Assembly: GCF_030145815.1 (NCBI RefSeq)
Contig: NZ_JAIXHL010000006.1
Location: forward strand, 62,001 to 126,000
From: Sphingomonas sp.
GTDB taxonomy: Bacteria > Pseudomonadota > Alphaproteobacteria > Sphingomonadales > Sphingomonadaceae
DNA: 64,000 nucleotides
Direction: 5' to 3'
Below the pieces are notes generated by a model. The model had not been told where the DNA came from. It searched no databases and worked only from the letters and a program-made list of their open reading frames with translations. Below are positions 39,892 to 51,555 of this stretch, piece by piece. Within the stretch, counting starts at the first letter, position 1; each line of letters starts with the position of its first letter. Position numbers and translations under genes: made by a program.

Positions 39892-40686
39892 ATGAGCGAG
39901 CAGGCGGTCTCCCCCGCGCAGGATCACTGCGAAATCACGCCCCCCGGTATCGAGCGCTTGATGGCGATCATGGCGCGGCTGCGCGATCCGGTGTCCGGAT
40001 GCGAATGGGATACCGTCCAGACCTTCGCGACCATCGCGCCCTATACGATCGAGGAAGCCTATGAGGTCGCCGACGCGATCGCGCGCGACGACCTGACCGA
40101 TCTCAAGGACGAACTCGGTGACCTGCTGCTCCAGGTGATCTTCCACAGCCGCATGGCGCAGGAACTCGGCGCGTTCGACCTGTCCGACGTCATCGCCGGC
40201 ATCTGCGACAAGATGGAGCGCCGCCACCCGCATATCTTCCGTGGCGCCGAAAGCGGCGGCCATCACCTGTGGGAACAAATCAAGGCCGAAGAGCGGGGGA
40301 GCAAGGGGACGAGCGGCGCGCTCGACGGGGTCGCGATCGGCCTCCCCGCCCTCACCCGCGCCGAAAAACTGCAGAAACGCGCCGCTCGCACCGGCTTCGA
40401 CTGGACCGACCCGGCGGATGCCCGGGCCAAGATCGACGAGGAACTGGCCGAGGTCGAGAGTGCGACCAGCGACGATCACCGCGCCGAGGAAATCGGCGAT
40501 CTGCTCTTCGCCACCGTCAACTGGTCACGCAAGCTCGGCATCGACCCCGAAGCCGCCCTGCGCGCCGCCAACGCCAAATTCGAACGCCGCTTCCGCGCGA
40601 TGGAGGCCAAGGCGGGCGACACGTTCGTCGGATTGTCGCTGGATGAAAAGGAAGACCTGTGGGTCACGGTCAAATCGGCCGAGTAA
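39892..40686 (+). CDS. mazG: Nucleoside triphosphate pyrophosphohydrolase
   Basis: RLRDPVSGCEWDTVQTFATIAPYTIEEAYEVADAI...DLKDELGDLLLQVIFHSRMAQE. Confidence 0.95.
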   Translation: MSEQAVSPAQDHCEITPPGIERLMAIMARLRDPVSGCEWDTVQTFATIAPYTIEEAYEVADAIARDDLTDLKDELGDLLLQVIFHSRMAQELGAFDLSDVIAGICDKMERRHPHIFRGAESGGHHLWEQIKAEERGSKGTSGALDGVAIGLPALTRAEKLQKRAARTGFDWTDPADARAKIDEELAEVESATSDDHRAEEIGDLLFATVNWSRKLGIDPEAALRAANAKFERRFRAMEAKAGDTFVGLSLDEKEDLWVTVKSAE

Positions 40687-40689
40687 GGC

Positions 40690-41064
40690 TCAGATCGACG
40701 CGCCCGGCGGCTCGACCGCCATCAACGTCGTCCCGGCATATTTCTCGGACTCAGACAGATACAGCCGACTGATCGCAAAATCGCGTTCGGTCAGCGCCAG
40801 GCTCTTGAGCCCGTCCACCTTGAACGTCCCGAACTTCTCTTCGCGCGGGATCACGAAGTCGCGCGACACCACCTGCGCGTCGACATAGAGCGACCCGCCG
40901 CGCGTGTAGAGAATGTGCGGCGCCAGCACCATGCGCGTGCGGTTATAGATCGCGTTCATGCATTTCTGCCTGACGATCCCCTCCAGCACGATCGGCGTTG
41001 GGTTGGGCGCTGTCTCCGCCCCCTTCTCGGTATCCATCGCAACAATATGGCGACTGTGCTGCAT
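40690..41064 (-). CDS. Conserved hypothetical protein
   Basis: ORF VLEGIVRQKCMNAIYNRTRMVLAPHILYTRGGSLYVDAQVVSRD...; fits between mazG and cyclophilin; WYL-like resemblance only. Confidence 0.65.
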   Translation of the reverse strand: MQHSRHIVAMDTEKGAETAPNPTPIVLEGIVRQKCMNAIYNRTRMVLAPHILYTRGGSLYVDAQVVSRDFVIPREEKFGTFKVDGLKSLALTERDFAISRLYLSESEKYAGTTLMAVEPPGASI

Positions 41065-41114
41065 CGCAGCAAGTCATGACGCATCGCTTAGGTGAAATTA
41101 CGGACGCTTCGTCC

Positions 41115-41771
41115 CTAATCGCGCCGCCACGGCAGGTCGATCAGCCACGGCTTGGGCCGCCCGGTCGGCTTGGCCGTCCCGTCGAGCCGCTCGGCGCGCA
41201 GGATCCTGACCCGCTTCAGGATCATCTGGCCGCGCATCTCTTCGCGCCCGCCGCCAGTCGGCATGGCCAGGATGCGGCCGACGACGTCCATCCCACCGAT
41301 CACCCGCCCGAAGGCGGCATAGCCAAGCTTGCCCGGCCGCGCGTCGAGCGTCGGATTGTCGCCGACCATGATCGAGAAATTGCCATGCGCCGAATTGGGA
41401 TTGACCGAACGCGCCATCGAAATCGTGCCGCTCAGGTGCTTGATCCCGGTTTTGCTGGTCGGCTCCAGCGGCACGGACGGCAGGATGCGGCGCGCATCGG
41501 TGCCGATGCCACCCTGGATGAAGCCCTTGGTCGGATCGCCCTTGCGCCGCGCTGCGCGATAGAAATGCGTGCCTTCGAGCCGTCCATCATCGACATAGCG
41601 CAGGAAGTTCGCGGTCGTCAGCGGCGCCCGCCGCGCGTCCAGCGCCAGCGTGATGTTTCCGGCGCTGGTCACCAGCCGCACGCGGACCGTCGCCGGCTCA
41701 CGCGCCGCAGGACCAGCCGCGACCAGCAGTAGCGCGCCCAGCCCCAGCATTACCGCACGCCGTGCCGTCAT
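41115..41771 (-). CDS. Peptidylprolyl isomerase, cyclophilin type
   Basis: VRLVTSAGNITLALDARRAPLTTANFLRYVD...GTISMARSVNPNSAHGNFSIMVGDNPTLD. Confidence 0.9.
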   Translation of the reverse strand: MTARRAVMLGLGALLLVAAGPAAREPATVRVRLVTSAGNITLALDARRAPLTTANFLRYVDDGRLEGTHFYRAARRKGDPTKGFIQGGIGTDARRILPSVPLEPTSKTGIKHLSGTISMARSVNPNSAHGNFSIMVGDNPTLDARPGKLGYAAFGRVIGGMDVVGRILAMPTGGGREEMRGQMILKRVRILRAERLDGTAKPTGRPKPWLIDLPWRRD

Positions 41772-43066
41772 CCGTTGCGCACCGCGAACCGTTCATGATC
41801 CTTCGGCGCCATTCGCACGTCGTAGATCGCGGTCTCGCCGTCGATCCAGTGGTCGATCACCTCACCATGCTGGTGCAGCCACGCCGCCCCCGCCCCGTCC
41901 GCCGCAGGAAGCGTCACGCGATAGCGGCGATGGCCCAACGTCAGTCGCGCAGCGACGCGGTCGATCAGCGTATCGACCCCCTCCCCGCTCAGCGCCGAAA
42001 CCGCCAGCACATCGTCGCGCTTGGCGGCCTCGGCCAGCACGTCGTCGCGCCGCTCCGCATCGAGCAGGTCGAGCTTGTTCCACGCCTCAAACCGGGGCGT
42101 CTCCTCGGCTACGCCGATATCCTTCAGCACCGACTCGACATCGTCCCGCTGCGCCTCACTGTCCGGGTGCGCAATGTCGCGGACATGGATCAGCAGATCC
42201 GCCGATACCACTTCCTCCAGCGTCGCCTTGAACGCCGCGACCAACTGCGTCGGCAGCTCGGAGACGAACCCCACCGTGTCCGACAGGATCGCCTTGTCGA
42301 TCCCGGGCAGCGAAATCTGCCGCAAGGTCGGGTCGAGCGTCGCGAAGAGCAGGTTCTCCGCCATGACGTCAGCGCCGGTCAAGCGATTGAACAGCGTGGA
42401 TTTTCCGGCATTGGTGTAGCCGACCAGCGCGATCACCGGCCACGGCGCACGCTGCCGCCGCTCACGATGCAGCCCGCGCGTCCGGCTGACCGAATCGAGT
42501 TCACGCCGCAACCGCGCCATGCGGTCGCGGATCAGGCGGCGGTCGGCCTCGATCTGCGTTTCGCCCGGACCGCCCAGAAAGCCGAAGCCGCCGCGCTGCC
42601 GCTCAAGGTGGGTCCAGCTGCGCACCAGCCGCCCCGCCTGATAGTCGAGATGCGCCAGCTCGACCTGCAACCGCCCCTCGGCAGTGCGCGCGCGTTCGCC
42701 GAAAATCTCGAGGATCAGGCCGGTGCGGTCGATCACCTTGCAGCCGAGGCTGGTTTCAAGGTTCCGCTGCTGCACCGGGGTCAGCGCGGCGTCGAACACC
42801 GCCAGCCCCAGTTCGCGGTCGCGCACCGTCTCGGCCAGCGCCTCGACCTGCCCCGATCCGATCAGCGTTCCGGGCTTGGCCGCACGGATGCGCAGCGCGA
42901 CGCGCTCGACCACCTCGACACCGATCGCGACCGCGAGCCCGGCCGTTTCCTCCAGCCGGGCCTCTGCATCGCGGCTCGACCCACCCAGGTCGGGATAAAC
43001 GACAACTGCGCGCGCGCCCCGCGTGAATTCATCGGGGTCGCGATCGAATCCGGTACTCATAACCAT
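41768..43066 (-). CDS. hflX: GTPase HflX
   Basis: RRLIRDRMARLRRELDSV...IALVGYTNAGKSTLFNRLTGADV...LFATLDPTLR...DTVGFVSELPTQLVAAFKATLEE. Confidence 0.95.
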   Translation of the reverse strand: MVMSTGFDRDPDEFTRGARAVVVYPDLGGSSRDAEARLEETAGLAVAIGVEVVERVALRIRAAKPGTLIGSGQVEALAETVRDRELGLAVFDAALTPVQQRNLETSLGCKVIDRTGLILEIFGERARTAEGRLQVELAHLDYQAGRLVRSWTHLERQRGGFGFLGGPGETQIEADRRLIRDRMARLRRELDSVSRTRGLHRERRQRAPWPVIALVGYTNAGKSTLFNRLTGADVMAENLLFATLDPTLRQISLPGIDKAILSDTVGFVSELPTQLVAAFKATLEEVVSADLLIHVRDIAHPDSEAQRDDVESVLKDIGVAEETPRFEAWNKLDLLDAERRDDVLAEAAKRDDVLAVSALSGEGVDTLIDRVAARLTLGHRRYRVTLPAADGAGAAWLHQHGEVIDHWIDGETAIYDVRMAPKDHERFAVRNG

Positions 43067-43079
43067 GCTTTCAAGGCGA

Positions 43080-43562
43080 TCAGGCTTCCTCGCCCTGATC
43101 GGTCAGGTCCAGCGGATGCGCCGGCTGGATCGTCGACACGGCATGCTTGTAGACCAGCTGATACACGCCATCGCGCTGCAACAGCATGCAGAACAGGTCG
43201 AACGCCGCGATCCCGCCCTGCAGCATCACGCCATTGACCAGGAACATCGTCACATTTTCCTGCTGACGCTTCACCGCGCCCAGGAAGATTTCCTGCAGAA
43301 CCGGGTTCTTCGACGGGGTGTCGGGGATGGCGTCCACGATCGACGCCACATCCACCGAACCCGACGGCATGATCGTCGAAATCGCGTGCTTGTAGATCAG
43401 CTGCGACTGACCGTCGCGGCGCAGCAGCACGGAAAAATTGTCGAACCAGGTCACGATTCCCTGCAGCTTCACGCCCTTGACCAGGAACATGGTCACCGGG
43501 GTCTTGGATTTGCGCAGCGCGTTGAGGAACAGGTCCTGAAGGGATGTCTGCTTGTCGGCCAT
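43080..43562 (-). CDS. hfq: RNA chaperone Hfq, tandem double-domain form
   Basis: Two Hfq domains: [60 protein letters not shown] and [61 protein letters not shown]. Confidence 0.95.
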   Translation of the reverse strand: MADKQTSLQDLFLNALRKSKTPVTMFLVKGVKLQGIVTWFDNFSVLLRRDGQSQLIYKHAISTIMPSGSVDVASIVDAIPDTPSKNPVLQEIFLGAVKRQQENVTMFLVNGVMLQGGIAAFDLFCMLLQRDGVYQLVYKHAVSTIQPAHPLDLTDQGEEA

Positions 43563-43762
43563 GATGCAGCTCACTGTTTTTGGCGGGGATTTCCCGCAGT
43601 CGCGCCGTTTCCCGGCGTCGGATGCGCGCCACGAAGCGGCGCGATCTGCGCAATGTAGGTATTGCCTCCGCCAACGTCCATAGCGCCCCTTGCCGACGCG
43701 GCGCCGCTGTCCCATATCCGGCGCGCGAGGCCACGCCCTCCCCCGCAGCACGCGGGTCCAAG

Positions 43763-43780
43763 CCCGGGACGGCCCGGCTC
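43763..43780 (+). promoter_or_regulatory. Candidate guanidine-II (mini-ykkC) riboswitch hairpin, P2-like
   Basis: ccggg-ACGG-cccgg hairpin with the ACGR loop, just upstream of the Shine-Dalgarno of an SMR/Gdx-type gene. Confidence 0.4.
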
Positions 43781-43800
43781 TCTTGTCAAAGGAGGGCTAT

Positions 43801-44115
43801 ATGGCCTGGATCTTGTTGTTGATCGCCGGATTGCTCGAAATCGTGTGGGCCAGCACAATGAAGCTGTCGGACGGCTTCAGCCGCCCGCTTCCCGCCGCCA
43901 TCACCATCGTTGCGCTGATCGCCAGCTTCGCGCTGCTCGCCGCCGCGATGCGTGAGCTGCCGCTGGGCACGGCCTATACGATCTGGACCGGCATCGGCGC
44001 GATCGGCGCGTTCGTCGTCGGCATCGTGTTTCTGGGCGAGGCGATCACCCCTGCCCGCTTGCTGGCGGCCGCGCTGATCGTCAGCGGGATCGGGTTGATG
44101 AAGCTATCGTCATAG
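43801..44115 (+). CDS. SMR family transporter, Gdx/SugE-like guanidinium exporter
   Basis: MAWILLLIAGLLEIVWASTMKLSDGFSRPLPAAITI...LPLGTAYTIWTGIGAIGAFVVGIVFLGE. Confidence 0.92.
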   Translation: MAWILLLIAGLLEIVWASTMKLSDGFSRPLPAAITIVALIASFALLAAAMRELPLGTAYTIWTGIGAIGAFVVGIVFLGEAITPARLLAAALIVSGIGLMKLSS

Positions 44116-44165
44116 CGTCAAAGCGGACGATCCTCCCCCGCCAAGGGAAGGATTGAGTCGGAGAC

Positions 44166-45536
44166 CTACTCCTCCCGCCCCTCATGAATGCCAAGCAGCT
44201 TCAACTTGCGGTGCAACGCCGACCGCTCCATGCCGATGAAATGCGCGGTGCGGGAGATATTGCCTGAGAAGCGCTTGATCTGAACCCGCAGATATTCGCG
44301 CTCGAAACTCTCGCGCGCTTCCTTCAGCGGCGCGCCCATGATCGTCGCAGCGCCCATCCCGCCATCGTCGCGGCGGCCCAGCACATCGGTCGGCAGCATG
44401 TCGATGTCGATCCGCCCGATCCGGTCGCCCGGCGCCAGGATCACCGTCGCCTCAACCACGTTGCGCAACTGGCGGACATTGCCCGGCCATTCATAACTTT
44501 GCAGCGCGACCATCGCCTCGCCCGCCACTTCCGGGGTCGGCACGCGGCGTTCGGTCGCGTAATGCGCCACGAAATGCTCCACCAGCGCCGGAATATCCTC
44601 GCGCCGCTCGGTCAGCGGCGGGATCGTCACTGGCACGACGTTCAGGCGATAGAACAGGTCCTCGCGGAACCGTCCCTCGGCGATCTCGGTGGTCAGGTCG
44701 CGACCGGTAGCAGAGACCACGCGCACATCGACCTTCACCTGCCGCTGCCCGCCGACGCGGTTGAACTTCTGTTCGGTCAGCACGCGCAGGATCCGCCCTT
44801 GCGTCGTCAGCGGCATGTCGGCGATCTCGTCCAGGAACAAGGTTCCGCCATGCGCCTGTTCGAGCAGGCCGGGATGGACCAGATCGCCGTCCTCGACCCC
44901 GAACAGCTCCTCCTCCATCCGCTCCGGCGTCATCCGCGCCGCACTGACGATCACGAACGGCCCGTTCGCGCGATTGCTCCACTCGTGCAGCAGCCGCGCG
45001 GCCACCTCCTTGCCCGTGCCGGGTCCGCCGGTGATCATCACCCGGCTTCCCGTCGCCGCCACGCGCTTCAGCGTCGCGCGCACCGTGTTGATCGCACCGG
45101 ACGTGCCGTGCAGGTCGGTCCCCCGCCCCACGCTCGCACGCAGCGACGCGACTTCGCGCCGCAACCGCTCGGTCTCGGTCGCGCGCTCGACCAGCAGCAT
45201 CAGCCGCTCGGCCTCGAACGGCTTTTCGATAAAGTCCGATGCCCCACGCCGGATCGCTGCGACCGCAGTGTCGAGATTACCATGCCCCGAAAACACCAGC
45301 ACCGGGATTGACGGATCACGCCGCTTGATCTCGTCCAGCAGGTCCAGCCCGTCGAGCCGCGATCCCTGCAGCCACACGTCGAGCAGGACCAGGCTCGGCC
45401 GCCGCTCGGCAATCGCCTCCAGCGCGGCATCGCTGTCGGCGGCGCTGCGCGTCTCATAGCCCTCGTCCTCCAGCACGCCCGCGACCAGCTCGCGGATATC
45501 GGCTTCGTCATCGACGACCAGGATATCGAGTTTCAT
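44166..45536 (-). CDS. ntrX: Nitrogen regulation response regulator NtrX
   Basis: ILVVDDEADIRELVAGVLEDEGYETR; AAA+ sigma-54 domain; order ntrB-ntrC-ntrY-ntrX. Confidence 0.93.
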   Translation of the reverse strand: MKLDILVVDDEADIRELVAGVLEDEGYETRSAADSDAALEAIAERRPSLVLLDVWLQGSRLDGLDLLDEIKRRDPSIPVLVFSGHGNLDTAVAAIRRGASDFIEKPFEAERLMLLVERATETERLRREVASLRASVGRGTDLHGTSGAINTVRATLKRVAATGSRVMITGGPGTGKEVAARLLHEWSNRANGPFVIVSAARMTPERMEEELFGVEDGDLVHPGLLEQAHGGTLFLDEIADMPLTTQGRILRVLTEQKFNRVGGQRQVKVDVRVVSATGRDLTTEIAEGRFREDLFYRLNVVPVTIPPLTERREDIPALVEHFVAHYATERRVPTPEVAGEAMVALQSYEWPGNVRQLRNVVEATVILAPGDRIGRIDIDMLPTDVLGRRDDGGMGAATIMGAPLKEARESFEREYLRVQIKRFSGNISRTAHFIGMERSALHRKLKLLGIHEGREE

Positions 45537-47794
45537 TGTGCATTTCCGTTCTTGGTCGGGGTCAACGCGGTCAGCCCGGCTGCACCCTGTTCCGTCTCGT
45601 CACTACCCCCGGTTCCCACCAGTCGCTCCAGCGTCGCCGTGTCGAAACACAGCGTCACCACCGTCCCCCCGCCGTCGCGATCGGCAAAGGCCATCGTGCC
45701 GAAATGCTCCTCGACGATCTTCTTGACGATCGCGAGGCCCAGACCCGTCCCGCGTGCGCGCGTCGTCATATACGGCTCGACGATCCGCTCGCGCTCGGCG
45801 GGCAGGCCGATGCCATTGTCGGTGATTTCGATGATCAGCTGCGCATCGTCGGCCTCACGCACCGCCATGCTGATCGCGCCCGGCGCATCGGCGTCGGTGC
45901 GCGCTTCGATCGCCTCGACCGCATTTTTGACGAGGTTGGTCAGCGCCTGCCCCAGCTGGCGGCGGTCGCACACCAGTGGCGGCAAGCCATCGGACGCTTC
46001 GAAAGTGAAGCGGATTTCGGGCTTGGCGACCTCGTGCAGGAACAAAGTCTGGCGCGCGACATCGATGATCGATTCCTCGCGGAAGATCGGCTTAGGCATC
46101 CGCGCGAAGGACGAGAATTCGTCTACCATCCGCCGCAAATCGCCGACCTGCCGCACGATCGTGTCGGTCAGCTTGGCAAAGGTGCCGTCGTCGCTCTCGA
46201 TCTTCTTGCCGTAGCGCCGCTGCAACCGCTCGGCGGCAAGCTGGATCGGGGTCAGCGGGTTCTTGATCTCATGCGCGATCCGCCGCGCAACGTCGGACCA
46301 TGCCGCGCGCCGCTGATCGAGCAGTTGTTGGGTGATGTCGTCGAACGTGAGCACCTGCCCCGCTTCGTCGCGGGTGATCTTGACCGCCAGCGTCCGCGCC
46401 TCACCCCCGCTGGTCAGCTGCACGATATCCTCGCGCGTCTCCCCGCCCAGCACCGCGTCCAGCTCGGGCGCGACTTCCGCCAGCAACTTGCCCACCGGCG
46501 CATCGCCCGGCTGCAGCAACGCCATGGCGGAGCTGTTGATCAACCGGATGCGCCGCTCGGCATCGATCGACAGCACGCCCGCCGTCACGCCCGACATCAC
46601 CGCCTCGATCAGCGCGCGGCGGCTTTCGGACTCGGCATTGGCGTCGACCAGTGCATTGGTCTGCTCCTGCAACCGGTCGGTCATGCGGTTGAACGCCGTG
46701 GCCAGCGTGCCGATCTCGTCATCCGCCCGCGGCGTCGGCACGCGGGTGCCAAGATCGCCCTCCGCGACATCCCGCGCCGCCTTCACCAGATCGCCGACAG
46801 GCCGGACGAGGCGATCGGCAATCTCCAGTGCGGCCCAGACGGCGAGGCCGACGATAAGGAGGGACAGCAGCAGCAGCGCGACGTTGAATTGAAGTTGCAA
46901 CGTGCGCGACCGGTCGGTGAGCGTGCGATAGTCCGAGACTACCGCGTCGGCGCGGGTCTTGCGGTCGAATAGCGCCTGATCCACCACGCGCGCTGCATAG
47001 AGGTAGGTGTCGGGCGCGTTTGCAAAGCGCGTGATTGCACGAATCCGACCTCCCGCATCTTCGACGACGACTTTGCGCGCCCCACTCTTCAACTGATTGA
47101 TCGCGCCCGCGCTGATCTGCTGCTCGATCAGCCGGTCATACGGGTTGAGGATCGCGAGAACGATGATCTCGCCTGTCTCGGTCTGACGCACGATCGCTGC
47201 TTCGGACAGTTCGCGCTGCGTCGTCTGCACGAAAAGATAGTTAAAGAAGGTCTGACTATCGATCGGAACGCCTTCGGCCAACGCGCCCGCAAGGTCGGTG
47301 GACATCGCCTCGGTATTTGCGCCGACGCGCTGCTGAAGATCGCTCAGCGTCCCTGCCGCCACCGCCGAAGCATTTTCCAGCATTGAGCGTGCCCGGTCGG
47401 AAAACCAGAACTCCACACCATACTGGAACAGCAGCGACGCCACGATCGACACAAAGATGGTCGGCACGCTCGCCAAGATCGAGAACACCGCCACCAGCCG
47501 CACATGCAACCGCGCACGCCCACCCAGCGGCGAACGCGCCGCGCGCCGCATCGCCACCCGCCGCCCGACCAGCACGATCAGCGCGACCAGCGGAATGAGG
47601 TTTCCGACCAGCAACAGCGCGACCAGCGGCGGGGTCAGCAACCGCTGCGACCCCGTATTCCCGCTCACCACGAAATAGCTCGCGACCAGCACCGCCAGCG
47701 CCAGCGCCAGGACCAGAAGCTCGACAAAGGGAGTGATGCTCAGCCGCCAGCGGGGCACGCCCGCGTCGATCAGTGGCTTTGCGGCAACATCCAT
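45533..47794 (-). CDS. ntrY: Nitrogen regulation sensor kinase NtrY
   Basis: N-terminal TM helices, HAMP, PAS, HEIKNPLTPIQLAAERLQRRYG; stop overlaps ntrX start; ORF could extend to 47833. Confidence 0.92.
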   Translation of the reverse strand: MDVAAKPLIDAGVPRWRLSITPFVELLVLALALAVLVASYFVVSGNTGSQRLLTPPLVALLLVGNLIPLVALIVLVGRRVAMRRAARSPLGGRARLHVRLVAVFSILASVPTIFVSIVASLLFQYGVEFWFSDRARSMLENASAVAAGTLSDLQQRVGANTEAMSTDLAGALAEGVPIDSQTFFNYLFVQTTQRELSEAAIVRQTETGEIIVLAILNPYDRLIEQQISAGAINQLKSGARKVVVEDAGGRIRAITRFANAPDTYLYAARVVDQALFDRKTRADAVVSDYRTLTDRSRTLQLQFNVALLLLSLLIVGLAVWAALEIADRLVRPVGDLVKAARDVAEGDLGTRVPTPRADDEIGTLATAFNRMTDRLQEQTNALVDANAESESRRALIEAVMSGVTAGVLSIDAERRIRLINSSAMALLQPGDAPVGKLLAEVAPELDAVLGGETREDIVQLTSGGEARTLAVKITRDEAGQVLTFDDITQQLLDQRRAAWSDVARRIAHEIKNPLTPIQLAAERLQRRYGKKIESDDGTFAKLTDTIVRQVGDLRRMVDEFSSFARMPKPIFREESIIDVARQTLFLHEVAKPEIRFTFEASDGLPPLVCDRRQLGQALTNLVKNAVEAIEARTDADAPGAISMAVREADDAQLIIEITDNGIGLPAERERIVEPYMTTRARGTGLGLAIVKKIVEEHFGTMAFADRDGGGTVVTLCFDTATLERLVGTGGSDETEQGAAGLTALTPTKNGNAQ

Positions 47795-47810
47795 CGTGAC
47801 CTGGCTACAA

Positions 47811-47821
47811 CAACATTGTTG
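47811..47821. promoter_or_regulatory. Palindrome in the ntrC-ntrY gap, CAA-N-TTG type (possible NtrX/NtrC operator)
   Basis: caacattgttg. Confidence 0.3.
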
Positions 47822-47874
47822 CCATGAAAACACACTTGTCGCTCAATCTGTCGCTAAACGGGCCAAATCCGCCG

Positions 47875-49307
<1,433 letters not shown>

Positions 49308-49311
<4 letters not shown>

Positions 49312-50411
49312 CCGTCCGCCCTCGGCAAATTCACCCGGAACACCGTCATTTCCGGATCCCCCGCCCGCGCATATTCGACCACGCCCCCCATGTCGCGCAC
49401 CAGCTTTTCGACCAGCGGCAGGCCCAGCCCCTTGCCCTCGGGTTTGCCGGAGACGAACGGCTCGAACAAATGGCTGGCGATATCCGCCGGCGCGCCCGGA
49501 CCGTTATCGGTCACCGAAAACTCGATCGGCAGCCAGCGGCGCGGCTGGTCCGGCCCCGGCCGCATCGCGACGCCATGGCGGTATTGCGTGGACAGGATGA
49601 TCTTCGGCTCGGGCGTATCGCGCAGCGCTTCCGCCGCATTCTTGAGCAAGTTCATCGCGATCTGCAGAAACGCGTCCTTGTCCATCATCACCGGCGGCAG
49701 CGACGGATCGAACCGCTCCTCGATCACCATCCCGCGCGCAAAGCCCGCCAGCGCAACGCGCCGCGCATGGTCGAGCAGCGGATAGATATTGTGCGGCGCC
49801 AGCTTGGGCGGGCGCGTATCGGTGAAATCCTGCATCCGGTCGATCAGCGCGGCGATGCGATCGACCTCGGTCGTGATCAGCTGGGTCAGCTCGGCGCGCG
49901 TCTCCGCATCATCGTCGCCGCTCAGCAACTGCGCCGCGCCGCGAATTCCCGACAACGGGTTCTTAATCTCATGCGCCAGCATCGCCGCCGCACCCACCGC
50001 CGCGCGCGCGCCCGCGCTGCGATCCGCGCCGACCGACAGCCGGCGCGACGTCGGCGCCTGATGCAGCGTCACGATCCGCCAGCCGGGATGTTCGGTAATC
50101 GGTTGCTCGATGAAGTCGACCCGCGTGCGCGGCGACCGCGTCGGCTCGATCTCGACATCGAACGCGGCAAAGCCATGCCCGTCGCGCCGCCCGCCATAGC
50201 CCTCGGGCAGCGCAAAGATGCGGTCGAGCCGCTGCCCCAGCATCGCCTTCTCACTATGATTGAGCAGATGCTCGCACGCCATATTGGCGCGCGTCACCCG
50301 ATCCTGCGGGTCGAGCACCAATGCGGCGCACGGCAACCCGCCGAAAATCTCGGTCAGGTCCGGCTCACCCGGCTGCGGCGGCGGCCTCAGGCCGCTTCGC
50401 GTGACGGCCAT
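49308..50411 (-). CDS. ntrB: Nitrogen regulation sensor kinase NtrB
   Basis: [22 protein letters not shown]; adjacent to dusB and ntrC. Confidence 0.93.
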
Positions 50412-51412
50412 GATCCCAGCGCAGGCATGCCGCGGAACGGCGCATAGAATTCGTCGAGCATGCCCAGCACAGTCGCCGCCTTGGGCTCCTGGTTCACCTT
50501 GTTGCGGAACTCGGCCGAACCGGGCAGCCCCTTGGTATACCAGCCGATATGCTTGCGCATCAGATTGACGCCGGTCATCTCACCATAGTGATCGAGCATC
50601 ATCGCGTAATGCTCTGCGATCAAAGCATATTGTTCGTCGATGCCCGGGTCGGGCCGCTCACCCTTGCCGGTCAGCGCGTCCATCACGTGGCGCAGCACCC
50701 ACGGCTTGCCATAGGCGCCGCGCCCGATCATCACGCCGTCTGCGCCGGATTGCGCCAGCGCCGTCCGCGCATCCTCGATCGTGCAGATATCGCCATTGAC
50801 GATGACCGGGATCGACACCGCATCCTTGACCTTGCGCACAAACGCCCAGTCGGCGCTGCCCTTGTACATCTGATTGCGGGTGCGGCCGTGCACCGTCACC
50901 ATCTTCGCGCCCAGCTCCTCGGCGACGCGCGCCAGCTCGGGGGCGTTCAGGCTGTCATGGCACCACCCCATACGCATCTTCACCGTCACCGGCACGCTGA
51001 CCGCCTTGACGCACGCCTCGATCAGCTTTGCGGCAAGGTCCGGCACCCGCATCAGCGCCGACCCGGCGTCGCCATTGGTCACCTTGCGCACCGGACAGCC
51101 CATGTTGATGTCGATGATCGCCGCGCCGCGATCTTCGTTCAGCTTCGCCGCCTCGGCCATTTCATAGGGCGTGCAGCCGACCAGCTGCATCGACACCGGC
51201 TCCTCGATCGGATCCCACGCCGCCTTCTGCACCGACTGCCGCGTCTCACGGATCGCTGCCTGGCTCGCGATCATCTCGGTAACGTTCAGCCCCGACCCAT
51301 AGCGCCGCACCAGCCGCCGGAACGGCAGATCGGTGACACCCGTCATCGGCGCCAGAATCACCGGCGTCTCGACCGTGACCGGCCCGATTTGGATAGGTTT
51401 AAGCGTCATCAT
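50387..51412 (-). CDS. dusB: tRNA-dihydrouridine synthase (NifR3/DusB)
   Basis: [20 protein letters not shown]...[21 protein letters not shown]...[16 protein letters not shown]. Confidence 0.95.
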   Translation of the reverse strand: MMTLKPIQIGPVTVETPVILAPMTGVTDLPFRRLVRRYGSGLNVTEMIASQAAIRETRQSVQKAAWDPIEEPVSMQLVGCTPYEMAEAAKLNEDRGAAIIDINMGCPVRKVTNGDAGSALMRVPDLAAKLIEACVKAVSVPVTVKMRMGWCHDSLNAPELARVAEELGAKMVTVHGRTRNQMYKGSADWAFVRKVKDAVSIPVIVNGDICTIEDARTALAQSGADGVMIGRGAYGKPWVLRHVMDALTGKGERPDPGIDEQYALIAEHYAMMLDHYGEMTGVNLMRKHIGWYTKGLPGSAEFRNKVNQEPKAATVLGMLDEFYAPFRGMPALGSWPSREAA

Positions 51413-51497
51413 AGTGCCTGAAAAATAGGCACGAGCGCCTACAGCGGCAATCGGGCAGATGCAAGCGCGACAGCCGGAGCCCCCTCCCTTCCTCTTA

Positions 51498-51522
51498 AGC
51501 CCCTCCCGCTTGCGGGAGGGGT
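51498..51522. repeat. Short palindromic element (REP-like)
   Basis: aagcccctcccgc-tt-gcgggaggggtt followed by ggggagggt in an intergenic gap. Confidence 0.6.
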
Positions 51523-51555
51523 TGGGGAGGGTCTTCTTCTAAGGCCCGAAGGACA

